From Trileptium ribeirensis (Eukaryota; Nematoda; Enoplea; Enoplida; Thoracostomopsidae): a stretch of DNA of 64,000 nucleotides. Location: contig JASANE010005129.1 of NCBI GenBank assembly GCA_030248225.1, positions 1 through 64,000 on the forward strand, written 5' to 3'. The notes beneath the pieces were generated by a model. It worked only from the letters and a program-made list of their open reading frames with translations. It was not told the DNA's origin and made no database searches. Position numbers and translations under genes: made by a program. Below, piece after piece: positions 32,263 through 44,358 of this stretch. Each line of letters starts with the position of its first letter. The stretch's first letter is position 1.

Positions 32263-32556
32263 TTAACCCTTTCATACCCGAATTAATTTGTGTATCGTGC
32301 AATGTTGGAAAAACTCAAACCTGCGCCAGGAATGCATGACTGTAATGAGAGACAAACTCAACCCGGAACGTATGGGTTAAACTTCTGTATGCAAACCACT
32401 GAGCTATCTGGGAGCTGTTGCTCGATTCCTTGAGGAACCTCACTACGTGAGCGAATAACAACGCACGTTTAAATGGCATACGACAAACTCAGTAAATACA
32501 ACGATACTCACAATGTGTGTTGGTGCATTTGGACCTAGTGGGCATGAAATGATTAA
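32263..32556 (-). mobile_element. TTAA-ended MITE with tRNA-like core, copy 3
   Basis: Begins TTAACCCTTTCATACCC and ends GGGCATGAAATGATTAA. Same interior as copy 2 (CCACTGAGCTATCTGGGAGC, ATTCCTTGAGGAACC) with a small insertion of GCATGACTGTAATGAGAG in the B-box side, so the tRNA-like promoter is damaged. Confidence 0.7.
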
Positions 32557-32643
32557 TAACCTTGAAATGATGTACGCTTGTCTAGTAAATTGAGCGCACC
32601 CTCGTGCCTTACGATTCCACGAGTAAATTCTTTTATTACCAAT

Positions 32644-32863
32644 TTTGTGCACTCCTCACGCATTAGTATCATTTCTCTACTGTATTAGCATTCATAGTAA
32701 TCTATACACGTTTAGGTTTGCGATCTATCACCCATAGGTCAAAGCGGGGTTAGTTTGTGCACTCCTCATGCAGTAGTATCATTTCTGTACTGTATTAGCA
32801 TTCATAGTAAACTATACGTGATTAGGTTTGCGATATACCACCCATAGGTCAAAGCGGGGTTAG
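32644..32863 (+). repeat. Tandem duplication, period 110 bp
   Basis: TTTGTGCACTCCTCA(C/T)GCA through CATAGGTCAAAGCGGGGTTAG occurs twice head to tail, with few mismatches, just outside the 3' LTR of the giant element. Confidence 0.8.
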
Positions 32864-32984
32864 TTGACGGTCCGAGAGTACGAGCATATTACGCTTTCAG
32901 AGGAATCAACACGAGACACATTGATTGCTTTTCGATATATTTCAAGATTATTTTATAACATCTGGACAAAAGTATTAACTATGA

Positions 32985-35900
32985 TGTACTAGGACCAGTT
33001 CTGACCCTAAGGTATCCCAGCTGCACCACATACCTTTTCCACCGTGGTGCCCGGACAACCCCGGCTTACACGATTCCCCGCCGGACCTCGGTGCATCCTA
33101 GTCTGACCGAAAGGAACCGCTTTAGCTTAGCAGGCTGCCGGCGGGTTTACCAGGGTGTTGGTCCACGTATCTAATGGTATGGAGGTCCCCCAAGGGAGGA
33201 TCATCCCCTAAGCCTGCTCACAGGTAATAAGGCTGCCCCGTCGTTCCCTCACTTTCTCCCTAAGCTTCTACGCCGAAACCCCCTTACAGAACTCCTTAGG
33301 CGGTGAGCCCTACCTTTATGAGGTGGTGGGTCAAGATCCCGACTGCTCGCCTTAAACTCTTCAGGGGCAGTATTAGGGTCACCCTGGCCTTTCTCGGGTC
33401 GAAGCATTTATTGAGGCTTCGAGAAGCCAGGGGCGTCCATTTAGTGCATTGGTGATCACCCCATGCGCCAATCGTCAAAATTTAGCGCGACGAGAATGGC
33501 GATATTGTTCTAATTGAGTGAATGCGAGTACAACTTTTAGACCCGCCTGCCTTAACAAGGTTGTTTTATTTCGCTGTGATCGAGCTTATATGTGTTTAAT
33601 TCAAAGTAAACCTTTAGATATCGTCTACAAGCGGAGTGGATAGCGTTTCAGCGAGTGGGAGCGAAAAGGGTTGCAAGCGGGTCGTGGTCTGCGGAATTTG
33701 GCTAGGGCTTCCGATTCGAAGGTTAATTAGGTGTCACGGGCGAATCTGGGGAGAGCTTCAGGAGCCGCACATGGGGAGGGAATTCGCTGGAAAGGGCGTT
33801 TTAGTGGCAATAGAATTAGTTGGAATTAGCCGGAAGTTCCTTCAGTAGGAGACTTGAGTTTCTAAATTCAACCGGACCTAATTCGCTTAGTGTGGAATAC
33901 ACACTTCAATCGTTTACTATCCTTCCGGTATGATTAATATATAACATTGCATCACCCGAGTTGGGTGCACTCCACAAATATATACACAATAGCGGATAAA
34001 CGCATTTTGGCTCCGGGCATCACGCACCATACCCTATATTCTAATGTTATGCTAGTACACGTCCGTTAAACAAATGTGACCTAGTCGTCTAGTCCGTATT
34101 CTCTTTGAGAAACAACCTCTCATTGCTCGCCATAAAGTTTCACCTTGGAAAATGTTAAATCCGTTGCTACAGAATTGGTTGAGTAATAGCTCACGATCTG
34201 TGCTCGGGATGGCGAAAGCGTAATTCACGAGCTCCCTTTGGGCTCTTTTAGAAACGCGGAGCCCTCACCCCGAAATTGTATTAATTTGAGCTCGGATGGG
34301 CTTAAAATTTTAGACCATTTTGACGCACCTTATGTACATAAAGTTTATTAGAGTCGGGGTTCGAGCGCTCACGGCCGCGCGAGGCATCAAACGGACACCC
34401 CGCTTGCGCCGGCAAAAGCTACGACCTTTTTGTTGTGAAATTTGGAACTCTAGTCAAACCATTACCAGAAGCCTCGGGCGAAGCAAATGTTTAACGGAAT
34501 TTGGGCAATAACCGAAGTTTTGTTCAATTTGAGTATTAAGAAAATTTATGCGTTACCACGTAAAAGTTTTAACCCGGTGGAAGCCAGATTGGACGTGGCA
34601 CGTAATGGTTTTGGCTGTGTAGCTTTTAGCGGTAGCCAGGGGAAATTTTCCCCTCGGTTTTAAAGCTACCCTTGACGTCGGCGCCTAATTTCCCGTAGTG
34701 ACCGCAGGCAATTTTAACCTATTCGAGTCTAGTTGCGTGAAACCTCTCTACCACTGAACACTCACTAATGTCGAGATCGTTCACCCACTGAGCTTTGACA
34801 AATAGAACACAGCCCAGCGGGCAGGGAACCAGTCGAGCTAGCAGGGTCGACATTTTGATTGAGGGAATCGAATTTTTTATCTCTCCAGTTTTTTTGAGCG
34901 CGGGCTCAGCACTTGCGGTAACGCGGGACATCCGTCTGACGCCCCAGCACCCGCAGGGGCTGCCCACTCATCTGAGTGGAACCGCCGAAACAGAAAACAA
35001 CGTCTGCACAAAGAACAACAGATGTCCTCCCCACCTCTGCATAGCGAGGAGTCCATCCGAGAGAGGCGGGAGCAACCGAAACTGAAAACACTAAGCTATA
35101 AGCTAAAACGAAATAAACTGAATGGCGACAACCGCAGATAAAACAGCAAAGTTTACGGGCTCAAAACTCGACTGGTCCCACCTCCAAGCCGGGCTATCTC
35201 CTTTTATAGCAACTGCTGCCCCCTTCACTACTACATACCTCAGAAGCGCAAAATTTTAAATTTTTGAAAATAATGATAAAGCAATAGCAACATTAAGCAA
35301 GCGAACAAAACAACAATATGTCGACGTTGCCCTGTTATATATATATATTAAACCAGCCCCAAGTGGGCACACAACAATATGATGGCCAGCAGCAGCACTG
35401 ACTTGGCCGATGTTTGCCAAAGAGACAAAACCGCGCGCTGGTGGGCGCGGCCAAAATTTGAGAGGAAAAATATACCGACGCTCAGGGCGCTGTTTGCTCA
35501 TAGGGATATCGGCACATTTTTGCCGATATCTCCGGATCTAAAAGAGTAAGCGATCGGCGACAAGACCGAAATCTTGCCCTGGCAGACCGGCTACAGATGG
35601 TAATAACAATTTTTGTTTTTCTACAAGAGGAGGCCCGTTAGAGGCCATATTAGGCACATAAAACCTAAAATTTTGATGCCTCCTTCGAAATTAGGGATCC
35701 TGAGGGTGGGCGGCCCCGGTTTTCGGTTACCCAGCCAGGGTGGGACCCGATAAGTGCACCGAGCTCAAAAATCGGGGACTTTTAATTATTTTATGTGTCC
35801 TTTTAGGCTTGGAAAATTGGCGGCTTAAGCGCCTGTTCGGGGATCCGTAAGTACTTAGGGGAACCAAATTTTTTGGCCAGCCTGGGCAATTTGGCACCCC

Positions 35901-36740
35901 TAGGGGGTTCTTAGTAAGGTAGGATCAGCCCATTTGCCCTAAGTTTAGTCGAAAACCCGAAATTTGAACTTTTAGCACCGCACCTTAAAATGGTGCCTTA
36001 GGAATTTTATATCCGGAAATACTCAGTATTTCAGTGCTCCAACACCGAAAATTTGATTACGTAAAGATGATCGACAGCATATGATAAATTTTTGTGGTCT
36101 GTTAAACATATCAGGAGGGACCCGTTGTAGAACACCAAAAATCCGTGTCTTTGACTCCTCACCCATTTTCCAGTGGTTTTCGATAAGGTACGGACCAGTC
36201 CTGACACGCTGCTCTTTCTGTTCACATTCTCTGACCCTATACCTATGCATATACTTAACGCGCGAGGGATATTAGGCAGTTAATAATCATCAATCGGCGT
36301 GTGCGCTGGGATCAGGCTCAGGGCGAACAGTTTTCTTGTCCTGCTAAAAATTTCTGAGATTTCCGTTGTTCCCTGGCCATTCCCAACGTACACTCGTTCC
36401 CTATAACAAACGTAATACGTTAAACAATCCATACCCGAAAAAATACATCGAACAGTTGATTTTCACGAGGCTCGACCGGACACCCCATAGATGTTACCCT
36501 TTCTTTCACGTTCGGTGCCAAAATCACCCCGTGCACCTTCGGGTGGTGGAGTGTTACCTTGCAAGCAAAACAAAAACGAGATACAATATTGTTTATTTCA
36601 CAATAACGTTAACATTACACGATTATATCATTATATGGAAGTCACACTCCACCGGTATCCTGTCGTCCATTCCATCGATTCCCTACAAATTTTGGTGCGT
36701 TATAGGCGTTTTACCAATTTCGTAAATTCGGGCTGTTACA
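32985..36740 (-). mobile_element. 3' LTR of the giant element
   Basis: On the + strand it starts TGTACTAGGACC and ends GGGCTGTTACA. Aligned by eye to 53,044-56,853 over its whole length. Open frames within it are repeated in the other LTR with different breaks and are not genes. Confidence 0.8.
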
Positions 36741-36757
36741 TCTCTTAAAATTTTTTG
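36741..36757 (-). other. Candidate polypurine tract
   Basis: On the minus strand AAAATTTTAAGAGA immediately precedes the LTR start TGTAACAGCCC. Purine content is modest; position is right for plus-strand priming. Confidence 0.35.
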
Positions 36758-37738
36758 GATATGTTAGACTCCTTACTTAGGGTAGAAATGTAAATCGGGT
36801 GGAAAGATGGATTTGTGTTAAATTTCGCCGTTAAATTCGTAGATGTATAGCCCGTTATTCGTTTTAGCTTGAAAAATCTAAAATTGCTATAGAAATTAGC
36901 GTAAAATTTAAGAAAATTTTCGAAAGCTTTAAGAAAATGCGTGGAAATTTGAGAAAATTTTGTGGAAAATTTGGGAAAATTTAGAGAAAATTTACAAGAT
37001 TTCCGGAAGTTCCGTGAAAATTCCATAAACTTCAGGGTAGAAGGGCGACTTAGTGTTGTATGATATCCATGCACGCGAGAAAACCGTCGTCCCTTCTCCC
37101 TTATTTTCCGGATTTTTTGAAGTTTTCCCTCATCGCCTGAGCTTTTAAAGTTTTACTTGGTTTCACAAGAATGTTGATGTTATGATTCCTCACGTATGAT
37201 TATTATCATGAACAGTATTAACTCCATTTGTATTATACAACCAATACAGATATGTACATGTATATTTTGGCACGTACCTCCAAAGGTGTGTTTGGGATCG
37301 GTTACCCCCAGGAAAGGGTCCGGCTGCCGGGGTTCCTGACCCAGGAGTTCCCTTAAGAATCATAAAAATGTTTTAATATTGGATTGGTTAGCGGTTCTGT
37401 TTGGGTTTGAGAGTTCGGATTTCACATGTGGGCTTTATAATTTGGGTTTTGGTGTTAGGTTGTTTTGACTTGGGTTAACTGGTACTACTAGTGCTTTCTA
37501 ATTTAGCTAGTCTCAGATGATGTTATTCCTAAGGGATTTTGTATCGCTCTCTAGTTGTTTTGCGCTTGCTTTTGCTGCTTTCCGCTGCCACTAGCCTTAT
37601 TCGAGTCTCATTTATAGTTTTCGGTTGACTCTCGCATGATCTTATTCGCTCGCAGTACTGCCCTTGGCTCGCGCCTATGGGTTAGGTGTTTTCATTAATG
37701 CATTAGGCGTCCCAATTCGGCGTCCCTAACTAAACGGC
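36758..37738. other. 3' non-coding part of the giant element
   Basis: Between the last cassette and the LTR. It has a run of degenerate GAAAATTT words at 36.88-37.02 kb and a T-rich, Leu-coding-like tract at 37.4-37.65 kb. No gene recognised. Confidence 0.45.
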
Positions 37739-38933
37739 TCACTCACTCACGCAAATTCCGGCGGCAATAATAGGAGACCATCGGTTCGTCAAAGCGAGGT
37801 CGTTCCTGCCATTCCATATATTGCTCGTCCCGTTCCCATGCGTCTGCGGCGTGGAAGGCGACTGGCCAGGAGGAGATGTAGACATTATGAAAGGTGTCAT
37901 GTTGTTGCTGATGGTTGGACATAAATTGTTTGAGTTCGGCCGTCCAAGATAAAGCGTCCTGGTTGGTGGTGGCCCATCGAGGTACCGGCGGCGCAATGAT
38001 GATAGTGGTAGTGGCCGCGAATCGGCGGGAGAGCACGTCGAAGTGCCGCTTGAATTTGCGAAAGGCGGCATTCGGTAGGGACGCGTGGAGATGCACCATT
38101 GGTGCCTTGCGATAGACATACTGGAAGCCGCCGAGGATGACGATGCAGCTGGTTTGGGGCGTTACGATGGCGTTTTCCAGCTGTAAAAGACGCACACCGT
38201 GGATTCCGGCCATCTGTTGACAATCCATTTCTTGTCTGCTGCCATTTCGAGGATGGGTAGAGCAAGGGCATTGCCTACCACGATTGTTGTCGGCCATCGT
38301 GCGTGTCCAGTGGTGCGGTATTCGCGCACCTCTTTGAGTAGGTGCTCCATAACGGTGTGCCAGCGCACCGGGGCTTCACGTTGCTGTAGTTGTTGGTTGG
38401 TGCGCCCAACTCTCCAAAAATTGTCCGTCGAGGCTTCTAGCAATCGTTGGTCATTAGTGAGGCGCAGAATTCGCTCATATTCCGGTATGGCGAACTTGCT
38501 GAGGAGTATGGGCCTCATGATGTGCTCGAGGAACGGCTTGAGGCGTACCTGGGTAATAGGGTCGATGAGCTCGTTCTTCAATTCACGGGCTCGTGTTTTG
38601 AGCTGCAGCGGTTTGCCGGTCATGAGTAGTAGCTCCCGAACGGCGTCCGCAGTTGTACTTGGTAGTGTTCTCGACGGTTGATAAGGTGTTGCCGTCGCGG
38701 GAGAATGGTGCTGGTGTCTCGTGCATGTTCGATCATTCCGTCCAATCGGTGCTGTGGGACAGAAACGCAGCGTATGGCTTGACTAGGTCCACACGGTAGG
38801 TTGGGATTGCCGGGAGCTGGAACCAGGCCGACTCTGGCGGGGAAAATGGTCCTACCACTGGTATTCGCCGGCCAAATTGTCCCCAGTTCTGCTCGACTTC
38901 GTTGCTGCGTCGTGGTTGTGAGGTGTTGGCCAT
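37739..38933 (-). pseudogene. NADAR plus SGNH-like cassette, copy 2
   Basis: Order on the minus strand: a Pro-rich lead (38,933-38,733), a NADAR C-terminal half (38,623-38,162: HIMRPILLSKF, LLEASTDNFWRVG, VMEHLLKEVREY), then an SGNH-like half (38,297-37,743: SCIVILGGFQYVY, TIIIAPPVPRW, YISSWPVAFHAADAW). It is a diverged paralogue of copy 1. The W-G-x-G of NADAR is W-R-x-G here, suggesting loss of activity. The SGNH blocks show G-G but no G-D-S or D-x-x-H residues. Frames shift between the halves. It is the last gene before the 3' LTR. Confidence 0.65.
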
Positions 38934-39149
38934 CTACAGGAATAAAGTCATATAAATACTCGTGTTACCTTTGCATGGGGTCATAGTGTTTTGCTAAGCG
39001 CTCGCGATTTGCGTTTTCCTGCTCTGCCTTATTAATACTGTCCCACTTCTTACTCCTGTTTGCTTAGAGTGGATACTTGCTCCCCTTATTCTTTTCTGAT
39101 TACATATGCTCGGTTCAGTCGAACAGACTGGCCTCGCGCCTCTGTCAGA

Positions 39150-40300
39150 ATATGTTAGTGCCTCGAATTCGCTCTTCTATAAACTCGACAAGCTGCGGCC
39201 AAAATGGTGGAGATACCACCGATTCGGCGTATCGTCGCCCCTATTCGCCTCGGTTGAACGGTCCGACCGTATCCCAAGCTTCGCCTCCCATGAGCGTCGC
39301 TGGCCAACTCGGCATGATGACGCTACGGAGGGTCTGGTGTTTTTGCACCATCCTTGTCTTCCGAGCTGTGAGTTCATTGAACCACGTCAAGTTGGTGCCG
39401 TTGAAATGGTTCCAGTGGGGAGCCGGCGGAGTTATGATAATGGCCGAGGCTTTTCGAAGCCGACGCTCAAGGACCATTAAGTGGGGCTTAATTCGTTTGA
39501 GGTATGCGCCCTGCGAGAAGACCTTGTTTGGCGAGTGCCAAATATCCCTATAGCCGCCCATGATGATGGCGCAGTCGGTTTGCTGCGTCAAAAAGGCGTT
39601 AGTCCGAGGGATTCATTCGATCATTCCCGGCCGTACGAATATTAGCCAGTTGTGTTCATCGGCCACATCTAGCAACGGTAGGGCCCGCTCGTCGACGACG
39701 ATGATGACGCGTGGCCACCGTAACAGCCTGTCACGGTGAAAGGCACGGACCTCGCATAATAAGTGGCTCAACACATTTTGGTAAGCTGGTTGGTTGGCAC
39801 CACACTCGCTCCGATGGACACCCGTTCCCCAAAAGTTGTCGAGTGAATCGCAGAGGAGAGGCCGGCTGCCCGAGTACTCCAGCTCCTCCCGATACTCGAA
39901 GTCCTGGAATTTGGCTAACAGGATCGGACGCATCACGTGCGATTGGTACGGTTTGAGCCAGCGTCGGGTGCTCGTTGGCAGCGTGCGTAGGATAGCGATG
40001 CTGCGGAGTTGGACCTCGGCTGGCGAGATATGATGGCCCAACATTTCGTTGCCGGCGGTGGTGAAGCCTAGAAGTTCCAGAACCGTTAGGTAATAATATT
40101 CAGTAACGCTGGCAGTCGGCGGCCGTTGTGCACGATGCTGTCGGGCATGACGTGTTCATTTGCCAACGAGGTCCGATTCGACCGCTCGAGTGCGACCGCG
40201 TCGCAAAAGCGTGAGCTGTTCATCTGGCTTTGGGGAACGGCCGGATATTGGTGCCCGGCGCATATTGCAGGTACGTGCAGCACTCCCTGCGGAATCCTGG
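39150..40300 (-). pseudogene. NADAR plus SGNH-like cassette, copy 1
   Basis: Minus strand, starting near 40,283 (SNRTSLANEHVMPDSIVHNG, a NADAR-like start), then 40,044-39,613 (HVMRPILLAKFQDFEY, LLCDSLDNFWGTGV, NVLSHLLCEVRAF, the conserved W-G-x-G and final helix), running without a gap into WPRVIIVVDERALPLLD and a second frame (39,591-39,241: DCAIIMGGYRDIW, AIIITPPAPHW, VIMPSWPATLMGGEAWD). The second part follows the SGNH-hydrolase layout (block I, block III G-G-x-x-D, later P-P) but lacks the catalytic Ser. NADAR-type W-G-x-G is kept in this copy. At least two frameshifts. Confidence 0.65.
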
Positions 40301-40389
40301 GCGCCTGGACGTCGTTGAGGCTGTAGCTGCGGCGTATCTAGAATGGAGAAAGCACTAGTAATTTTACGCAACGTGCTACTATGGCGGGC

Positions 40390-41174
40390 AATTTAGTCTA
40401 CCTGCGGGTCTGATTCTTCGGACTCAGATTCCTCATCGGGTGGTGGTCGAGGTATGCGCTGTCTCCATGCGGCGGGGTGTAATTCTTGGCTAGAAGGATA
40501 TCGTGGGAATGAGGTTGGTGGCAGGGTCCCGCCTGGGGAGCCCTCTCTCATTAAAAGTTGTCTTGGGGTCAAAATTGGTGCACTGGTCATTAAGTTGGTG
40601 ACACCAATAGATTGTGTGCGTTTGCAGAGGCTAGTCTGGTTGATGTTCCTGCAGCATCGCTAATGGTTGTCGATTGTTCCTGGAAAGTCACACGTCTGGA
40701 CCTGCGTAGGGCGTCTCCTACTTCCTCGTCTGATGCTGCGCCGTATAGCCTAAAGACCCGACCCCTAGCCTGGCGATGCAGAAGATGCCTTGTTGGGACC
40801 GTGGCATGGGTGGTACTGGGTTGTATTATCCCGGAAGAGGTGGTGGTGGCGGCCGTAGGGTGTATCAGTTCAGTAATAGTCACCGTGGACGTTCCCGGTT
40901 GTTGAGTAGTAGCAAACTGTATAGTTGAACCTCCTTGTGCCGATATGACTTGTTGCCATTGAGTGGTCCCTCCGACAAGGACCTTTCCTCGGTCTTACGG
41001 CGGTGCTCGTGTGCGAGGAGGAGTATTTAGGGTCACTGGACGGCCAGTTCCCCTTCTGTGTGCCGGAGTTTCCCTTCTTGATTCCACAAGTGTTAGTTCG
41101 CTTTTTGAGCCAGAGGTTTCCGGCTGCGTGCTAGGCGTTCTAGAACCACTGCTTGATGTTTCCTGTTCCGCGTT
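40390..41174 (-). pseudogene. Low-complexity linker region between pol and cassette
   Basis: Minus open frames of 97, 65 and 71 codons rich in Pro, Ser, Thr and acidic residues (PPPDEESESEESDP). No domain. Possibly the pol C-terminal extension or the start of the first cassette protein. Confidence 0.35.
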
Positions 41175-42215
41175 TCAGACCCGCTCGGCGGAAGATGGTT
41201 CCTGTGAGGTCTGGCTAGTTAGCTCGTAGTCCGCTTCAGCTACTCTCACGACCACGGTCGTGCCCTCTCCAGCGGTCTCAGACAGGTAACTGGACACTGG
41301 TGACCCTGGGGGTGGATGAATGATGGCCGGTTCACGAAAGACCCAATGGTGGGGAGACATAGGTTTGTCGGCGGCTGCTGGTGGGGCGCTATAAGGACGC
41401 ATTGTGGCATAGTCTGCTACGGTTTGAGTTGACATTTCCATTGGTACTCGCAGTCGTGGCGCCATGATATGTTCAGCTGGTCGCGATTGAAACAGTGGGT
41501 GGTCCTGCGCAGCGACCATAATTGCGTCGCGTAGATCCCCTGAAGTGTATGGTCCAGGCACGACGATTCCACTCCAGTCGGTACGCCGAATGGAACTTCC
41601 TCGCTGGTAGCCACTATTCTTTCCATCGTGGTTACTGGCACAGTATGTTGTCCGTATTCTACCTGCGTATCTCGGTTAAAGAAATATCTGCATTTCCTGG
41701 CACAGCTCTTCGAACATGTGCGCGGTGAAAGCGCTTCCTCTATCAGAATACTGCCCCCTGGGAGCTCCATAAGTACTGACTACCTTGTTTAAGAATATAT
41801 GAGCGGCTGTGTGAGCATCCTGGTGCCTTATTGGTACTGCTATTGCGAATTTTGTAAATTGATCTATAACTGCAATAACATAGCGGTTGCCTGCTTGCAA
41901 CCTGACTTGAATATCAAGTATATCCACGAATATACGATACAATGGCTGATTTGCCAACCGAACCCTGCCCAATCCGGCCGTTATCCGAGAAATCGGGTCC
42001 TTCGTGGGTTGGCATAGAGTGAGTGGCCTGATCCATTGTTGTGCGGGTTCGGACATACCTTTCCAATTATAAAATTGTTTTGATTTTGTTATTAGCCGAT
42101 CGCGGCCAGGATGTCCTCCGTACAAGGTGTTATGCTCGTGTTTGAGTACTTGCTCTACTAGTGTGTTTGGGACGCACAACTTGTAATTTATGTCCCCTGG
42201 TTGTTGTGGGTGCAT
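41175..42215 (-). pseudogene. Integrase
   Basis: Frame 1 (42,215-41,676) has the zinc-binding start (HEHNTLYGGHPG then LTLCQPTK, first Cys of the C-x-x-C replaced), the core strand FVDILDIQVRLQAGNRYVIAVIDQFTKF with the first catalytic Asp, and STYGAPRGQYSDRGSAF with the second. Frame 2 (41,770-41,417) continues with TVPVTTMER, supplying the likely catalytic Glu. A third frame (41,561-41,175) gives a HPLFQSRPAEHIMAPRLRVP segment matching the post-core H-x-x-(T)-x-x-x-P...R...P pattern. Two frameshifts. It inserts element DNA into the genome; lies after RNase H as in Ty3/gypsy. No chromodomain seen. Confidence 0.75.
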
Positions 42216-42925
42216 GTATAATATCTTGGCGTCCGCGGCTGCACGAAATAATGTGCCCGAATTTATATTCTCAGCGCGCCTAATCCGGCCTTGGGCCGTG
42301 TTTTGTTATGTAGGTGCCACCAAATTGGGCCTAATTCTGGATCCTTTCGCTAGATATATGGTAAAAGCCGCACTAGATTAAAATCTGGGAGATCCGAAAA
42401 GAATGGCAAATATATGTTTTCATGGGTATCTTGAGCGTCATCGATCCTGGCAGCTGGTAATATCTCGGTTTCGTAATGCATCATTAATTTCATGAGCTTG
42501 GTGTGGTTGCTCTTAGGCCCGCGGTTTCTGATACGGTGCGAAACGGTCTTTTAGGACCTCGAGCATGAGGCCTGCCTCTAGGACCCGAGATAGTTGTTGT
42601 ACACACCGACATTACTGGGGTTTGTCCCGGATCCATGCTAAATGGGATAGCGCTTCGCGTTGCTGCTTGCTGCGTCAGCGTTGCTGGGGTATAGTAGTTG
42701 CTTGCGTGTCGGCCAATGCCATGGGATTGCTTCGGGGTTGGACTGGCCTGGGAGAGCTATTGGGCTTCCTGTTATAGGGGCCGGCGCGCCCGTTGCAAGC
42801 GGTGCTACAGTAGTACGGGATACGGCAGGTGCGATTGATCCCATGCTGCACAGATTGTTGGTGAACGAGGTCCGGTGGGACGTCCTGGAACCATCATAAG
42901 GACTTCGTATCTCCTGATTCCCCAA
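42216..42925 (-). other. Spacer between RNase H and integrase
   Basis: Broken frames; a Pro/Ser/Ala-rich 95-codon frame (42,925-42,638), then degenerate sequence leading to the integrase start. Confidence 0.4.
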
Positions 42926-44358
42926 CTACAGACGGGTCGTATCTAGGATCGCGTGATAGAGCATCTGCGTTGCCATTTTTCTTACCTGATCTATACAGTA
43001 TTTCGAATCCTCCAAATTCGAGTAATAGCTCACTTCGCCATTGGGATAAACGTGAATTTCTTGGTGGTTTATCAAACAGGGTTTAAGTGGTTTGTGGTCG
43101 GTCTCGACGTGAAATTTGTGCGCTACGAGGTAATGCTTGAAATGCAGTGCAGCCCATCTAATTGCGAGTGCTTCGGTTTCTATTGCGGGGTATCTGCGTT
43201 GATAATCAAGAAGGGCCTTGCTAGCATATGCAATGGGTTTGATTCCTTTTTTAGTTTTCTGGGATAACACTGCACCCATTGCGTATAAGGAAGCGTCCGT
43301 TTGCAGGATGAACGGCTGTGTGATGTCGGGGTGGATTAAGACCGGTTCAGCCAATAACGCTTGTTTCAATTTTTCGAATGCTTCCTCACACCTAGGGATA
43401 AATTTGAACTCTATATCCTTACATTTTAATTCATTCAATGGTTCACATATGTCCGAGTAATTTTGGATAAATTTATGGTAATACCCCGCAAGTCCTAAGA
43501 AACTTTGGAGCTGTTTCAATGTCTCCGGACGTTTAAATTTTTCTATGGCTATTGCCTTCTCTGGGTCTGATTTGACACCTTCGGTACTAATTATATGCCC
43601 TAAATATTTGATGCTGCCCCGTCCGAATTGACATTTTGATGGCTTGAGTTCTAAATTTGCTGTACGGAAGCGATCGAAGACACGGATCAAATCCGCCAAG
43701 TGGGCCTCGAATGATGGTGAGAAAACTAGTATGTCATCGATGTATATTAAACATTTTATCCACTCAAGTCCTTTCAAAATCATTGACATGCTGCGTTGAA
43801 AGGCTCCGGGGGATGACTTTAGGCCGAACGGTAGGACATTATACTCGTTCTGTCCGTGTACTGTCACAAAAGATGTTCTATCTTTGGTTTTGGGATCCAA
43901 TTCTAATTGCCAAAATCCCTTGTTTAGGTCTAAACTCGACATTAATTTCGTATTCTTGAGACATCCTAGTATGTCTTCTATCCGTGGCAGTGGGTACGCA
44001 TCTTGTTCTGCTACTGTGTTGACCTTCCGAAAGTCGACACAGCGTCGGAGAGAGCCATCGTTCTTTGTTACGTACACTACTGGAGACCCCAAGGTGAACT
44101 AGATGGGGCGATAAGGCCTGCATCTAACATGCTGTTTAGTTCCTCCCTAAGCGCTTCACGTAAGGAATGCGCCAGCCTATATGGTGCTTGCTTGATTGGT
44201 TTTGCATCTCCGGTTTCTATACGGTGTCGGTGTTCAGTGTATCTTCCTAGATCAAAGTCGTGCGTGCTGAATACGTCTGTATTCTCAGCAATCGCAGTTT
44301 TCAATTGTTTTAACTCAAAGGGTGACAATAATGTTATATCGAAGTCTATTTTACTCAA
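42926..44358 (-). pseudogene. Reverse transcriptase and RNase H
   Basis: The N-terminal part (44,358-44,077: KPIKQAPYRLA, LIAPSSSPW) and main part (44,092-42,926) are split by one indel in a GGGG run. The main frame shows SPVVYVTKNDGS, DAYPLPRIED, SSLDLNKGFWQLEL, PFGLKSSPGAFQR, the active site YIDD at residues 117-120, KYLGHIIS, then the connection and RNase H (LQTDASLYAMGAVLSQ, ETDHKPLK). NADALSR appears after another shift in an A-run near 42,960. Clear Ty3/gypsy RT; it copies element RNA into DNA. Confidence 0.92.

Noticed and set aside
32985..36740. Open frames of up to 119 codons as genes
   Set aside because: They lie in an LTR; the other LTR has the same DNA with different breaks, so no coding constraint.
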